Positions 16,375 through 25,291 of a stretch of 36,473 bases of DNA are shown one piece after another. Every line of letters begins with the position of its first letter. The first letter of the stretch is position 1. This stretch comes from Synechococcales cyanobacterium RM1_1_8 (lineage in GTDB: Bacteria > Cyanobacteriota > Cyanobacteriia > PCC-9006 > JAAUQQ01). The stretch lies in contig JAAUQQ010000005.1 in assembly GCA_012032745.1 (NCBI GenBank), positions 1-36,473 on the forward strand. The letters are read 5' to 3'. A model generated the notes under the pieces. The model worked only from the letters and a program-made list of their open reading frames with translations, was not told the DNA's origin and searched no databases. A program made the position numbers and the translations under genes.

Positions 16375-19031
16375 TCAGGAAGAATGGCCCGGACGGGCCA
16401 GGCGGCGCAGCAGGAGCGAATTGGTGACCACACTGACTGAGCTGAAGGCCATCATGGCTCCGGCTAGGGCCGGGCTGAGGGCGAAGCCAAATTGTGGCAG
16501 CAACAGCCCCGCTGCCACAGGCAAGGCAATCAAATTATAGCTAAATGCCCAGATTAGGTTTTGGCGGATTTTTTGCAGGGTGGCTTGGCTGAGGCGGAAG
16601 GCTTCGATGACGTCGCTGAGGCGATCGCCCATCAGCACCACCTGGGCGGTTTCGATCGCCACTTCCGTGCCGGACCCCAGGGCAATGCCCACATCGGCCT
16701 GGGCCAGGGCCGGGGCGTCATTGATGCCATCGCCCACCATGGCAACTCGGTGGCCCGCTGCCTGGAGCCGCTCAATCACGGCTGCTTTGTCTGCGGGTAG
16801 GACATCGGCGATCACTTGGTCGGCCCCCAGGTTGAGGGCGGTGGCCATGGCGCGGGCGGTGGTGGCGCGATCGCCGGTCAGGATCTGCACCGATTTCCCC
16901 TGGCCCACCAAGGTCTCCACGGTTCTTTGGGCATCGGGCCTGAGGCTGTCTTCGAGGGCCAGGAGACCCACCGCCTGGCTGCCCCAGGCGAACTGCACGA
17001 CGGTTTTGCCTGCGGCCCCGTAGGCTTCGGCCTGGGCTTGGAGGGCGGCTGAACCCGCTAGGCCCTGGGCTTGGAGCCAGGTCTGCTGGCCGAGTTTTAG
17101 GGCGGGGTGGGGGTCTGCCCCTTCTAGCTGACCGACTGGCTGGCCGATGACGCCTTGGCCTGGCTGGGTTTGACTGTGGATGACGGGCAGCAGGGGCAGG
17201 CCGAGCTGTTGGGCCTGACGCTGGATGGCGAGGCCGAGGGGATGGCGGGTGCTGGCTTCCAGGCTGGCGGCGAGCTGGAGGAGGCGATCGCGCCCCCCCT
17301 GGCCCTGCCAATCATCCCCGGCGGCGGGATCGAGCCACAGGTCCGTCACCCGAGGCTGTCCGGTGGTCAGGGTGCCGGTCTTGTCTAGGACCACGGTGTC
17401 GATGCGCTCTAGCTGTTCTAAAACATCGCCACCGCGAATTAGCAGGCCCCATTCAGCCCCGAGGCTGGAGCCGACCAACATGGCCGTGGGGGTGGCCAGG
17501 CCGAGGGCGCAGGGACAGGCGATCACAAGGACGCGATCGCCAATTTCAAGCTCAACAACAGCGGCGAGCTGACCAGGGCCGCTCCGCCCAGCATGGGTTC
17601 AGTCGATGCCATCGCCGGAGCCATCGCCGGGGCCATCGCCGGGGCCATCGCCGGGGCCATCGCATGGTGCATCCCCATCATCCAGCTCTCCTGCACCGTC
17701 AACACCTGGGGCCAGAGCCGCGTCCCCAGGCTCCACCAAAACCCAAACGTCATCAGGGCCAAGGTCATAACGCCATAGGAAAAATAGCCCGCCACTCGGT
17801 CGGCGAGCTGCTGGATCGGAGCCTTGCGAGCCTGGGCGGATTCCACGAGGTCGATGATGCGGGCCAGGGTGGTTTCGCTGCCGGTGCGGGTGACTTCGAT
17901 GATCAGCGGCCCTGAAAGATTGAGGCTGCCTGCGCTGACCGATTGTTGTTTAGTGACCTGTTGTTTACGAGCAGGCGATTCGGGTTCGCCAGCCGGGCAC
18001 TTCGAGACCGGTTCAAACTCCCCCGTCAACATCGATTCATCGACGCTGCTCTGGCCCGCCAAAACTTTGCCATCCACCGGAATGCGTTCGCTGGGCAGCA
18101 CCCGCAACTGTTCGCCCACCCGCAGTTGGGCCACTGCGACTTCGACCACCGGGCGCTGGAGCAGGGCCAGATCTGGGTCATCGCCAGGGGTCGCATCGTT
18201 TTGCGCCAGCGGCAGCAACACCTGGGCCAGGGGGGGCTGGAGGGACAGCAGCGATCGCAGCGACTGACTGGCCCGATGGCGGGCCTGCTGTTCCAGGGTG
18301 CGCCCCAGCAAAATAAAGCCCAGCATCATCACCGGCTCATCGAAAAAACACTCCCAGCCCAGCCGGGGCCAGAGCAGCGCCACCAAGCTGGCCCCATAGG
18401 CACTCAGCGCCCCGAGGCTGACGAGGGTATTCATGTTTGGGAAGCCCTGGCGCAGCCCCTGCCAGCCGTTTTGCACAATCGAGCGGCAGAGCACCAGGGT
18501 GGCCGTGGCCAGGCCCCAGTGGAGCCAGATTTGATCCAGCAGCGCCCAGTGGAGGCCCAGACGCTGTCCCAGGAGCTGGTCCAGGTGGCCCAGGCTAGAC
18601 AGCACAATCAGCAATCCGGCCAGGATGAGCTGGCCCAGGCGATCGCCCAGGGGATCCACTGAATTTTTGCCGGTGTTGGGAGTGGAAGGTTGGCTGCGAT
18701 CGCGCGGCTGGCTCGGAAAGCCAATTTCCGTGAGCTGCTCCGCCAAGGCTTGGCCAGTGATCCGGTCCGGCTCGCCTGGATCTGGCTTGTAGACCACCGT
18801 CGCCACCTGGGTGACCAAATTCACATTGGCCGATTGCACCCCCGGCTGCTGCAACAACTTGCGCTCCACCGCCCCCACACAGCCTGCACATTTCATGCCC
18901 GTCACGGCCAGGGACACCGTGGCTGACGATCCAGGATCGATCCCAGGGGCGAGAGGATGAGCCGCGAGATCAGCCGCGAGATCGGGGGCCGTCTCAGCAA
19001 AGCCGGGTGAAGCGGTGGAAGGCTGGGCCAT
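16375..19031 (-). CDS. ctaA: Copper-transporting P1B-type ATPase, CtaA-like, split by one frameshift
   Basis: This is a membrane pump moving Cu(I) with ATP. In cyanobacteria CtaA imports copper at the plasma membrane for plastocyanin and cytochrome oxidase, and PacS works at the thylakoid. The N-terminal half (17523-19031) has the metal site [17 protein letters not shown], membrane helices and the actuator [15 protein letters not shown]. The C-terminal half (16375-17526) has the channel motif [14 protein letters not shown], the phosphorylation site [13 protein letters not shown] and [20 protein letters not shown]. The halves are in different frames: the first ends in SLKLAIASL-stop, where relatives read [14 protein letters not shown]. 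One missing C near 17531 restores this. GMKCAGCV favours CtaA over PacS, moderately. A 12-bp repeat (17608-17664) encodes an AMAP-rich loop. Confidence 0.85.
17608..17664 (-). repeat. 12-bp in-frame tandem repeat in ctaA, about 4.7 copies
   Basis: GCCATCGCCGGG units run without gaps and encode AMAP repeats in a loop next to a membrane helix. The first copy differs by one base. Confidence 0.9.
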
Positions 19032-19112
19032 AAACTAGGGATATTTGATAGGACAGGCTTGATCGAACCGATCAAGCAGAACGTTCCTCCATTCTCACGG
19101 ATTTCGCACGAT

Positions 19113-19439
19113 ATGGCAGACTCCAAAGCTTCAACCCCGACCAATCCCCCAGTCACCTCCAAAGTTGCCCCCCAAGTCCATCCCCAATGGCGCAAAGATC
19201 GCACCACCCTCGATGGCATCCTCCAGGGGGAGGCCACAGACCTCAGCTTGGTCGAGCTGGCCCGCCTGGCGATTCGCTACAACGGCTTTCCCGGCGCAGC
19301 GGACATCAAGAAGGATCTCGCCATCGCCCTCAAACGCTGGGACTTGACCGAAGACAGCCTGTTTGCTAGGACCCGAGAGATCCACGCCCAGGGCCGTGCC
19401 TATGTTGGGGCAGATGGCGATCGCGAAGACTGGAGCTAG
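19113..19439 (+). CDS. DUF3288 family protein
   Basis: This is a small cyanobacterial protein of unknown function. The DUF3288 pattern is clear: HPQWRKDRTTLDGILQGEAT, LVELARLAIRYNGFPGA, then DIKKDLAIALKRWDLTEDSL and TREIHAQGRAY. I start at the ATG at 19113 (MADSKASTPTN), giving 108 residues, close to the family's size. The in-frame ATG at 19059 would add an 18-residue leader. It diverges from ctaA across 81 bp, so their promoters are close. Confidence 0.85.
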   Translation: MADSKASTPTNPPVTSKVAPQVHPQWRKDRTTLDGILQGEATDLSLVELARLAIRYNGFPGAADIKKDLAIALKRWDLTEDSLFARTREIHAQGRAYVGADGDREDWS

Positions 19440-19489
19440 ACTTTAGCTAGGTTTGGCCCAGACGGTTTAGCCCAGGATTCAACCAGCGC

Positions 19490-20834
19490 TCACCCTCCAG
19501 CGGGCGGGACCAACAGCCGCCAGACCCCATCCACCACCACCTGGGCCGTCCCCACAAAAACGCTGGATCCAGGTTGGAAAATCATCCGAAGGCTGGTGAT
19601 AGTGGGGGCTACGCAAATTGGCCGTATCCGTCACCAACACCGCCCCCACGCCATTCAACCAAAATGGGGCATGGTCGCTGCGCAGCACGTCGGGCGTCAA
19701 CAGGCCCTTCAGGGGCACCGGCACCAGCAGGACATCGGGCCGGGCGTTACGGGGCTGGGCAGTCAGCGGGGCATCAGACCCAGCATCCTCCCCGCCAGCA
19801 GCCTCCTGGGCATCGGCTCCACCGCCAAACACCCCCAGCAAATCCAAGCGATTGGCCTCCCCCACCACCGCAATAAAATCCCCCACATCGCTCAGGGCCT
19901 TTCCCTGCAAGAGGCTGCCCTCCAGGGCTGCGGGATATTGCTGACAGCCCGGCTCCCCGCAACTCGCCCCCAACATGTCCAAAATCACGGCGCTGTGGAT
20001 GGGGCGCAGGTTCTCCGGCTGGGCTGTGAAAGCCAGACTGCCCAGGAGCCCTGCTTCCTCTAGGTCGAAAAACACCAGGGTGAGCGATCGCCCCCCCGCT
20101 AAGCTGCCCCCCGCCAATCTCCCCGGCTCTGGGTGCCTTCCCTGGCCGGACTGCTTAGGACCAGCCTGCTGCTCCTGGGCATACAGCGCCGCCAGCTCCA
20201 ACAGCACCGCCACCCCCGTGCCGTTGTCATCCGCCCCCGGCGATCCCTGGACCGTATCGTAATGGGCTCCCACTAAAATGCTGTTCTTGGCGGCGGCGAT
20301 TGGGTCTTTCCCCCCAGCATCAGCTCCATAGGTTGCCACCAGATTTGTGCCCTGGCCACCCCGGCCATCGTCAAAGGTTTGGGCTTCTACATCGAAGCCC
20401 AAACCCTGGAGCTGTTCGGTGAGCTGCTGGCGGATGGCGGCCCTGTCCTCGATTTCATAGCGCTCGCCAATCAGACCTTGGAGCTGGGAGATCAGGCGAT
20501 CGCCCTCGACCGGGGGCGATAACGGGGGCGTCATCCTCCCCAGGGGATCCCCAAGCCCAGCTTGCTCTGACGCCCCATCCAACACCCCATCCGACGCCGC
20601 GATGCCAGCCGCACCCGGCTCCGCTGCCTGGGCGCGTGAAGCCTCAGCAGATCGCGAGCTTTCCACAGGCCGCGAGCCTTCCGCAGACCGTAAACTTTCT
20701 GCAGACCCTAGGCTTTCAGCCCCCCGACAGCCCGCCAAACTTCCCCCGGCCAGGAACAAGACAGCCAAGCCTAGGACGGTTCTGGACAGCGCTCCTCCAG
20801 GGCCGGTATATCTCGTTTTTTGACAACGACCCAT
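19490..20834 (-). CDS. Lipoprotein M28-family zinc peptidase, C-terminus frame-broken
   Basis: M28 enzymes are di-zinc aminopeptidases or carboxypeptidases. From the ATG at 20832-20834 the protein has a hydrophobic signal ending in the lipobox LAGC, then a Ser/Glu/Arg-rich degenerate repeat linker, then the catalytic domain. Zinc ligands are visible in GAHYDTVQGSPGADDNGTG, DLEEAGLLGS and the final SPHYHQPSD. It is therefore an exported, lipid-anchored peptidase. After HYHQPSDDF the frame goes wrong. The family-like ending SSVFVGTAQVVVDGVWRLL lies one base over and stops at 19490-19492, so one extra A in the run 19578-19581 is likely. An upstream ATG at 20877-20879 would add 15 residues. Confidence 0.85.
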
Positions 20835-20939
20835 GGGCTGAGCTCCAAACGATAAACTAAGAAACATTAAAGACTGCAAAGCGGTGTCTAAAGCTCCCCA
20901 TCAGGCTTGCGGTTACAGCCTGGCCTGGCCAGCCCTTTA

Positions 20940-21011
20940 CAGTCACGGCCTCATTTACAATCACAGCCTCATTTGCAATCACAGCCTCGTTTACAGTCAC
21001 AGCCTCATTTT
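20940..21011 (+). repeat. 18-bp tandem repeat upstream of ycf3, 4 copies
   Basis: Units of the type CARTCACRGCCTCATTTA run without gaps for 72 bp, with two or three changes between copies. The array ends 56 bp before the ycf3 start, inside its likely leader. The minus-strand frame through it (NEAV repeats) is a by-product. Confidence 0.9.
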
Positions 21012-21067
21012 CCAATTTCAACCTTTCATTAATCTCACCCTTCAACTCAACCCTTCTTCGTTAGGCC

Positions 21068-21589
21068 ATGCCCAGATCCCAACGCAACGACAACTTCATT
21101 GACAAGTCTTTCACGGTCATGGCGGATCTCATCCTCAAGGCCATGCCCACCAACAAGCGCTCCAAAGAAGCCTTTGCCTACTATCGCGATGGCATGTCGG
21201 CCCAGGCCGATGGCGAATATGCCGAAGCCTTGGACAACTACGAAGAAGCCCTCAAGCTGGAAGAAGATCCCTACGATCGCAGCTACGTGCTTTACAACAT
21301 CGGCCTGATCCACGCCAGCAACGGCGAACATGCCAAGGCGATCGACTGCTACAACCAGGCCGTTGATCTCAACCCTCGCATGCCCCAGGCCCTCAACAAC
21401 CTCGCCGTGATCAACCACTACAAAGGCGAGCGGGCCAAGGAAGCTGGCAACAACGATGAAGCAGAGCAATTCTTCGACATCGCCGCCGACTATTGGCTCA
21501 AGGCCCTGCGCATTGCCCCCAACAACTACATCGAAGCCCAAAACTGGCTCAAAACCACCGGTCGGGCCAACATCGATGCTTTTTTCTAG
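21068..21589 (+). CDS. ycf3: Photosystem I assembly protein Ycf3
   Basis: Ycf3 is a thylakoid-associated TPR chaperone needed to assemble PsaA/PsaB. The 173-residue product has the signature start [20 protein letters not shown] and three TPR units: [20 protein letters not shown], then [21 protein letters not shown], then [18 protein letters not shown]. It ends with [20 protein letters not shown]. Length and order match the family. The gene opens a plus-strand group followed by gatC and a SRPBCC gene, with a palindromic repeat (21641-21663) between ycf3 and gatC. Confidence 0.96.
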   Translation: MPRSQRNDNFIDKSFTVMADLILKAMPTNKRSKEAFAYYRDGMSAQADGEYAEALDNYEEALKLEEDPYDRSYVLYNIGLIHASNGEHAKAIDCYNQAVDLNPRMPQALNNLAVINHYKGERAKEAGNNDEAEQFFDIAADYWLKALRIAPNNYIEAQNWLKTTGRANIDAFF

Positions 21590-21626
21590 GGCTTTTCCCG
21601 AGTAGACTCGGCCATAGGTTTAGCGA

Positions 21627-21667
21627 TCCCCACCCTAAATCCCTCTCCCGCTTTGGGAGAGGGGCTT
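21627..21667. repeat. REP-like palindromic element between ycf3 and gatC
   Basis: CCCTCTCCC (21641-21649) and GGGAGAGGG (21655-21663) form a 9-bp stem with loop GCTTT, preceded by CCCACCCTAAAT. I recognise this CCCTAAATCCCTCTCCC type as a dispersed intergenic repeat in many cyanobacterial genomes. It may also act as an attenuator. Confidence 0.6.
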
Positions 21668-21695
21668 CCATCCGACTCCCCATTCCCAGACTGTC

Positions 21696-21986
21696 ATGAT
21701 TGACCGCGACCAAGTCCGTCATGTGGCCAACCTCTCCCGCTTGGCCCTGACCGCATCCGAAGAAACCGCCCTGACCGGCCAGCTCAACAGCATCCTGGAC
21801 TATTTTGAACAGTTGAGCGAGCTGGACACCGATGGCATCGAACCCACAACTCGGGCGATCGATGTCAGCAATGTCTGCCGCCAGGATATTCTCACCCCTG
21901 CGCCCAACCGGGATCAGATTCTAGATTGTGCACCCGAGCGCGATGGCGATTTCATTCGAGTGCCCCAGATCATGGGGGATAGCTAG
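21696..21986 (+). CDS. gatC: Asp/Glu-tRNA amidotransferase subunit C
   Basis: GatC stabilises the GatCAB complex that converts Glu-tRNA(Gln), and Asp-tRNA(Asn) where needed, to the amidated forms. The 96-residue product has the typical IDRDQVRHVANLSRLALT, LNSILDYFEQLSELDTDGIE and a conserved tail ending VPQIMGDS. Its TAG (21984-21986) directly abuts the GTG of the next gene, so the two are co-translated. tRNA-Asn lies elsewhere in this window. Confidence 0.95.
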   Translation: MIDRDQVRHVANLSRLALTASEETALTGQLNSILDYFEQLSELDTDGIEPTTRAIDVSNVCRQDILTPAPNRDQILDCAPERDGDFIRVPQIMGDS

Positions 21987-22469
21987 GTGACCGATTGGCT
22001 AGAGCACAGCGTCCAGGTGGAAGTTCCCACCCCCGTCGAACATGTCTGGTCGCTTTGGTCCAACCTGGAGCAAATGCCCCATTGGATGAAGTGGATCCAT
22101 TCGGTGACCCTGTCCGAGACCGATCCCAGCCTGTCGGTTTGGGAGATGAAGGCCAATAGTTTTTCATTTAATTGGCGATCGCGCATTCTCAAACTCCAGC
22201 CCCTGCAACTCATCCAATGGGAATCGGTCGATGGCCTGCCCAACCGAGGCGCGATTCGCTTCTATGACCGCAAAGACAACAGCATCGTCAAACTCACCGT
22301 CGCCTACGGTGTACCGGGCATCTTAGTGCCGCTGATGGCGACCCTTTCCGTGGGCAGCGTCGTCGAGTCCAGCCTCAAAGCAGACCTAGAACGCTTTCGC
22401 GACTATGCAATTCAAGACTACAAGGCCAGCCAAACCACCCCAGAATCCAGCGAACAGCCCCCTGGCTAG
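21987..22469 (+). CDS. SRPBCC (START-like) family protein
   Basis: This 160-residue product starts at a GTG immediately after the gatC stop. The helix-grip fold is suggested by VQVEVPTPVEHVWSLWSNLE at the N-terminus, with WMKWIHSV and a later RGAIRFYDRKDNSIVKLTVAYGVPG. This resembles polyketide cyclase/dehydrase or COQ10-like lipid-binding proteins. A hydrophobic stretch (VPGILVPLMATLSVGSVV) near residue 115 may bind a membrane or a lipid. The ligand is unknown. Confidence 0.85.
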   Translation: MTDWLEHSVQVEVPTPVEHVWSLWSNLEQMPHWMKWIHSVTLSETDPSLSVWEMKANSFSFNWRSRILKLQPLQLIQWESVDGLPNRGAIRFYDRKDNSIVKLTVAYGVPGILVPLMATLSVGSVVESSLKADLERFRDYAIQDYKASQTTPESSEQPPG

Positions 22470-23079
22470 ACTCGCTGGAGCTTTGCCGGGCATTCACATT
22501 CCAGGGCTGAGCTGCCACCGCTTGCAAAGATTGTGCCCCCCAGCCAGGCAATGCCTAGCCCGAGACGACAAGATTGAATAAAGTTACGTCAATCTTCCGG
22601 ATGAAGAATCCTGGAGTACCATCTAACGGGAGTAACATTTGACATAATCCCAAGGGCGTCAGACTAGGGATCCCATACCAAGGCTCCCATGCTGAAAATA
22701 CTGCCTTCCAGCCCCTCAATGGGACTGGGCTCAGTGTAAGTTCCGTTGTTGAGCCCTGCTGCCACAACCCATAGTGGAAATGCTCGGACGGTTCGGCTCA
22801 CCTGGCGGGGGCGAATCAAACGTTTCAGCCGAAGCCCTGGGCCATCTGCCCCGAATGTCCATCGCCTGCTTTGAAATGCTGGGGTTCTGCGAAGCGCCGG
22901 GAATGGGCCACTGTGGATGGAGAAGCTTACATGGGCAGGTGAACTTCTCGCGATCGCTGGTTTAGCCCGAATCGCCGGGGAATTTCACCTACTCCCCCAA
23001 ATCCAGAATCGCTGCAAACGGCTGGCGTTTGAGCGCCGCTTCAACTCAGCTTCGACAATGCTCAAGGTTTACATCTGAC
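22470..23079 (+). promoter_or_regulatory. Intergenic region upstream of sigF
   Basis: This region of about 610 bp has no convincing gene. It contains a TTGACA at 22639-22644 without a clear -10 at the right distance. It also has an inverted repeat GGGCTCA/TGAGCCC (22727-22733 and 22750-22756, loop 16 nt). Short frames such as the one at 22774-22965 show no protein-like pattern. A small RNA is possible but not shown. Confidence 0.3.
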
Positions 23080-23859
23080 ATGGACAAGACTCACAGCCAT
23101 CAGCTTAAGCGCGATAGCCTAGAGCTTCTTCGGGACTATCGCGAGGCTCCCACCGCAGCCTTGCGCAATCGCCTAGTTGAGCTCAATTTTGGCCTGGTGC
23201 GTCGGGAGGCCATCCATTGGGTCAAGCAGTGCAATGAATCCTATGACGATCTGCTGCAGGTGGGCAGTTTGGGCTTGATCCGGGCCGTGGAGCGATTCGA
23301 TGTGGGCCGGGGCCGGGCGTTTAGTTCCTTCGCCATTCCCTACATTCGCGGCGAGATTCAACATTATCTGCGCGATCGCGGCACAACCATCCGCATCCCC
23401 CGCCGCTGGCAAGAGCTGCGCCAAAAAGCCGCTAGCTTCGTGCGCAAGGTCCACAGCCTGGAACATCGCCTGCCCACGGATCCGGAAATCGCCGACTATT
23501 TAGAAATTTCCGTCCCTGAATGGCAAGAGGTCAAACTGGCCCACAGCAACCGTTCTCCCCTCAGCCTCGATGCGCCCCTACAGGATGCAGATGAAGGCTC
23601 CAGTTCCATGGCGCAGCTCTTGGCAGACCCCCGCTACAAAAGTTTTCAATTGGCCCAGGATGATCAAATTCGCCTCCAGCAAGCCCTGTCAAAAATTGAA
23701 CACCGCACCCGCGAAATTTTAGAATTTGTCTTCCTCCACGATCTGACCCAGCGAGAGACCGCTGAACGGATGGGAATCAGCACCGTGACAGTCTCACGCC
23801 GGGTCAAGAAAGGCTTAGACTCGCTCAAGACCTCCCTCGGCAGCCGCGAAGCTGAATGA
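23080..23859 (+). CDS. sigF: Group 3 RNA polymerase sigma factor, SigF type
   Basis: SigF is an alternative sigma factor; in Synechocystis it drives pilus and motility genes. The product (259 residues from the ATG at 23080) has region 2 (YDDLLQVGSLGLIRAVERFD, FSSFAIPYIRGEIQHYLRD), region 3 (RIPRRWQELRQKA) and region 4 (LEFVFLHDLTQRETAERMG, then TVTVSRRVKKGLD). The DRGTTIRIPRRWQEL stretch and lack of region 1.1 place it in the SigF/SigB-like group. The longer frame from 23029 adds 17 residues without similarity. No anti-sigma partner is adjacent. Confidence 0.88.
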   Translation: MDKTHSHQLKRDSLELLRDYREAPTAALRNRLVELNFGLVRREAIHWVKQCNESYDDLLQVGSLGLIRAVERFDVGRGRAFSSFAIPYIRGEIQHYLRDRGTTIRIPRRWQELRQKAASFVRKVHSLEHRLPTDPEIADYLEISVPEWQEVKLAHSNRSPLSLDAPLQDADEGSSSMAQLLADPRYKSFQLAQDDQIRLQQALSKIEHRTREILEFVFLHDLTQRETAERMGISTVTVSRRVKKGLDSLKTSLGSREAE

Positions 23860-23950
23860 TTGTGCAGCGTCGCCACTGTTGAAACTTGCGGTGATTGGGA
23901 CAAGGCAGTCATGGACGGCATTTAGAGAGCGTTCAAGTCTGCCTAGAGCC

Positions 23951-24922
23951 CTAATACAAGCGGCTCACCACATAATCAGCCAAATCGATCAACGTTTGTC
24001 GAGCTGGAGAAGCAGGCAGGCTGGCCAATGAGCCGATCGCTAGCTGGGCGTGACGGCTAGCCAGTTGTCTGGTGCGCTCAATGCCGTTACCGTTGCGCAC
24101 CAGGGCCAAAGCATTCTCCCAATCTCCATCCTGGGCAAACTCGCGATCAATGAACGTCTTGAGCTCCGGCTCCTCTTCCAGAGCATAGAGCACGGGAGCC
24201 GTGAGGTTGCCGCTGCGCATATCCGATGCCGCAGGCTTGCCCAGAACATCAGCGGACCCCGTGAAATCCAAGATGTCATCGACAATCTGAAAAGCCAAGC
24301 CAAGGTTGCGGCCATATTGGTACAGGTCTTCCTGCTGGGCGTCAGACACATCGCTGAGCACGGCGGCGGCCTTGGCGCTGTTGGCAATCAGGGATGCGGT
24401 CTTAAAATAGCTCTTCTCTAGGTAGGCCTCCAGGGAAAGGTCCACACCGAAACAGTTCAGCCCCTGCAAGATTTCGCCTTCCGCCAGGTCCATAATCACC
24501 TGGGACAGCAGCTTGACGACCTGTAGATTGTCGAGGTTTGCCAGATACCAGGACGATTGGGCAAAGAGGAAATCCCCCGCCAGCACGGCAACACGATTAT
24601 CAAAGCTATTGTTGACAGTGGGTGCGCCCCGCCGCAGCTCAGACTCATCCACAACATCATCGTGGACCAGGCTGGCGGTGTGGATCATCTCTGTAATTTC
24701 GGCGAGGCGACGGTGGCGCGCCGTCAGCTCGGCCCCCCCCAGGGTTGCCCGCGCCACCAGAAACACCACCGCTGGCCGCAACCGCTTTCCCCCCGCCCCA
24801 AACAGATGCTCCGCTGCTGCGTGCAAAATGGGGTGGCGTGCTCCGATGAGTTCCTTGAGATTCTTGGAGAGCAACTCTAGGTCTGCCTCGACCGAAGCAA
24901 AAACGGAGATGGTTGAGGTCAT
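23951..24922 (-). CDS. sds: Solanesyl diphosphate synthase (long-chain trans-prenyltransferase)
   Basis: This enzyme extends prenyl diphosphates to make the side chain of plastoquinone. The 323-residue product has GGKRLRPAVVFL, the first Asp-rich motif VHDDVVDESELRRG (88-92) and the second QIVDDILDFTG (215-219). The small alanine and serine residues before the first motif (HTASL) suit a long-chain product. In cyanobacteria this gene commonly neighbours murI, as here: murI lies upstream on the same strand, separated by 369 bp. It converges with sigF. Confidence 0.9.
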   Translation of the reverse strand: MTSTISVFASVEADLELLSKNLKELIGARHPILHAAAEHLFGAGGKRLRPAVVFLVARATLGGAELTARHRRLAEITEMIHTASLVHDDVVDESELRRGAPTVNNSFDNRVAVLAGDFLFAQSSWYLANLDNLQVVKLLSQVIMDLAEGEILQGLNCFGVDLSLEAYLEKSYFKTASLIANSAKAAAVLSDVSDAQQEDLYQYGRNLGLAFQIVDDILDFTGSADVLGKPAASDMRSGNLTAPVLYALEEEPELKTFIDREFAQDGDWENALALVRNGNGIERTRQLASRHAQLAIGSLASLPASPARQTLIDLADYVVSRLY

Positions 24923-25197
24923 GGATTAGCCTGCTTGGGCGTTACGAAATTTTACAGTTTCTTATCATTAATTCTAAGGCAAGCCTAGTCTTCTCGCACT
25001 CACAGCCTGGGAGGATTGGCGCAGGGCGCGGGGCACAGATGGGGAGGAGCCCTGCCTGGCCATGGCATTCGAGCTCAGAGAATTCTCCTGGAGCCGGGGT
25101 TTGAGCCATTCTCAGACGTTGCCTCGCCGCCCCTGGGAAAGGCCTAGGCCACCCCGGTGAGCCAAGGCTTCAATCGTAACCCTAGGCCCCACAGCCA

Positions 25198-25231
25198 GAG
25201 CCCAAGATGAGTATTTGCTCATTCTGGGCTC
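25198..25231. terminator. Inverted repeat between murI and sds
   Basis: GAGCCCAAGATGAG (25198-25211) and CTCATTCTGGGCTC (25218-25231) pair over 14 positions, with one mismatch and one G-T pair around a 6-nt loop. It lies 60 bases past the murI stop. There is no long T-run. A terminator or attenuator for murI is likely. The rest of the 369-bp gap holds nothing clear. Confidence 0.5.
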
Positions 25232-25291
25232 AGCAGATCTGCCGCAGTCAATGGGGTCACTTATAGGGTTGGGAATTGCCATCCGCAGGGC

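Noticed and set aside
20940-21011. CRISPR-like array
   Set aside because: Copies follow each other without spacers, so it is a tandem repeat. The same holds for 27195-27266 and 34498-34580.
20857-21045. 62-residue minus-strand frame with NEAV repeats
   Set aside because: It is a translation of the 18-bp tandem array upstream of ycf3, with no other support.
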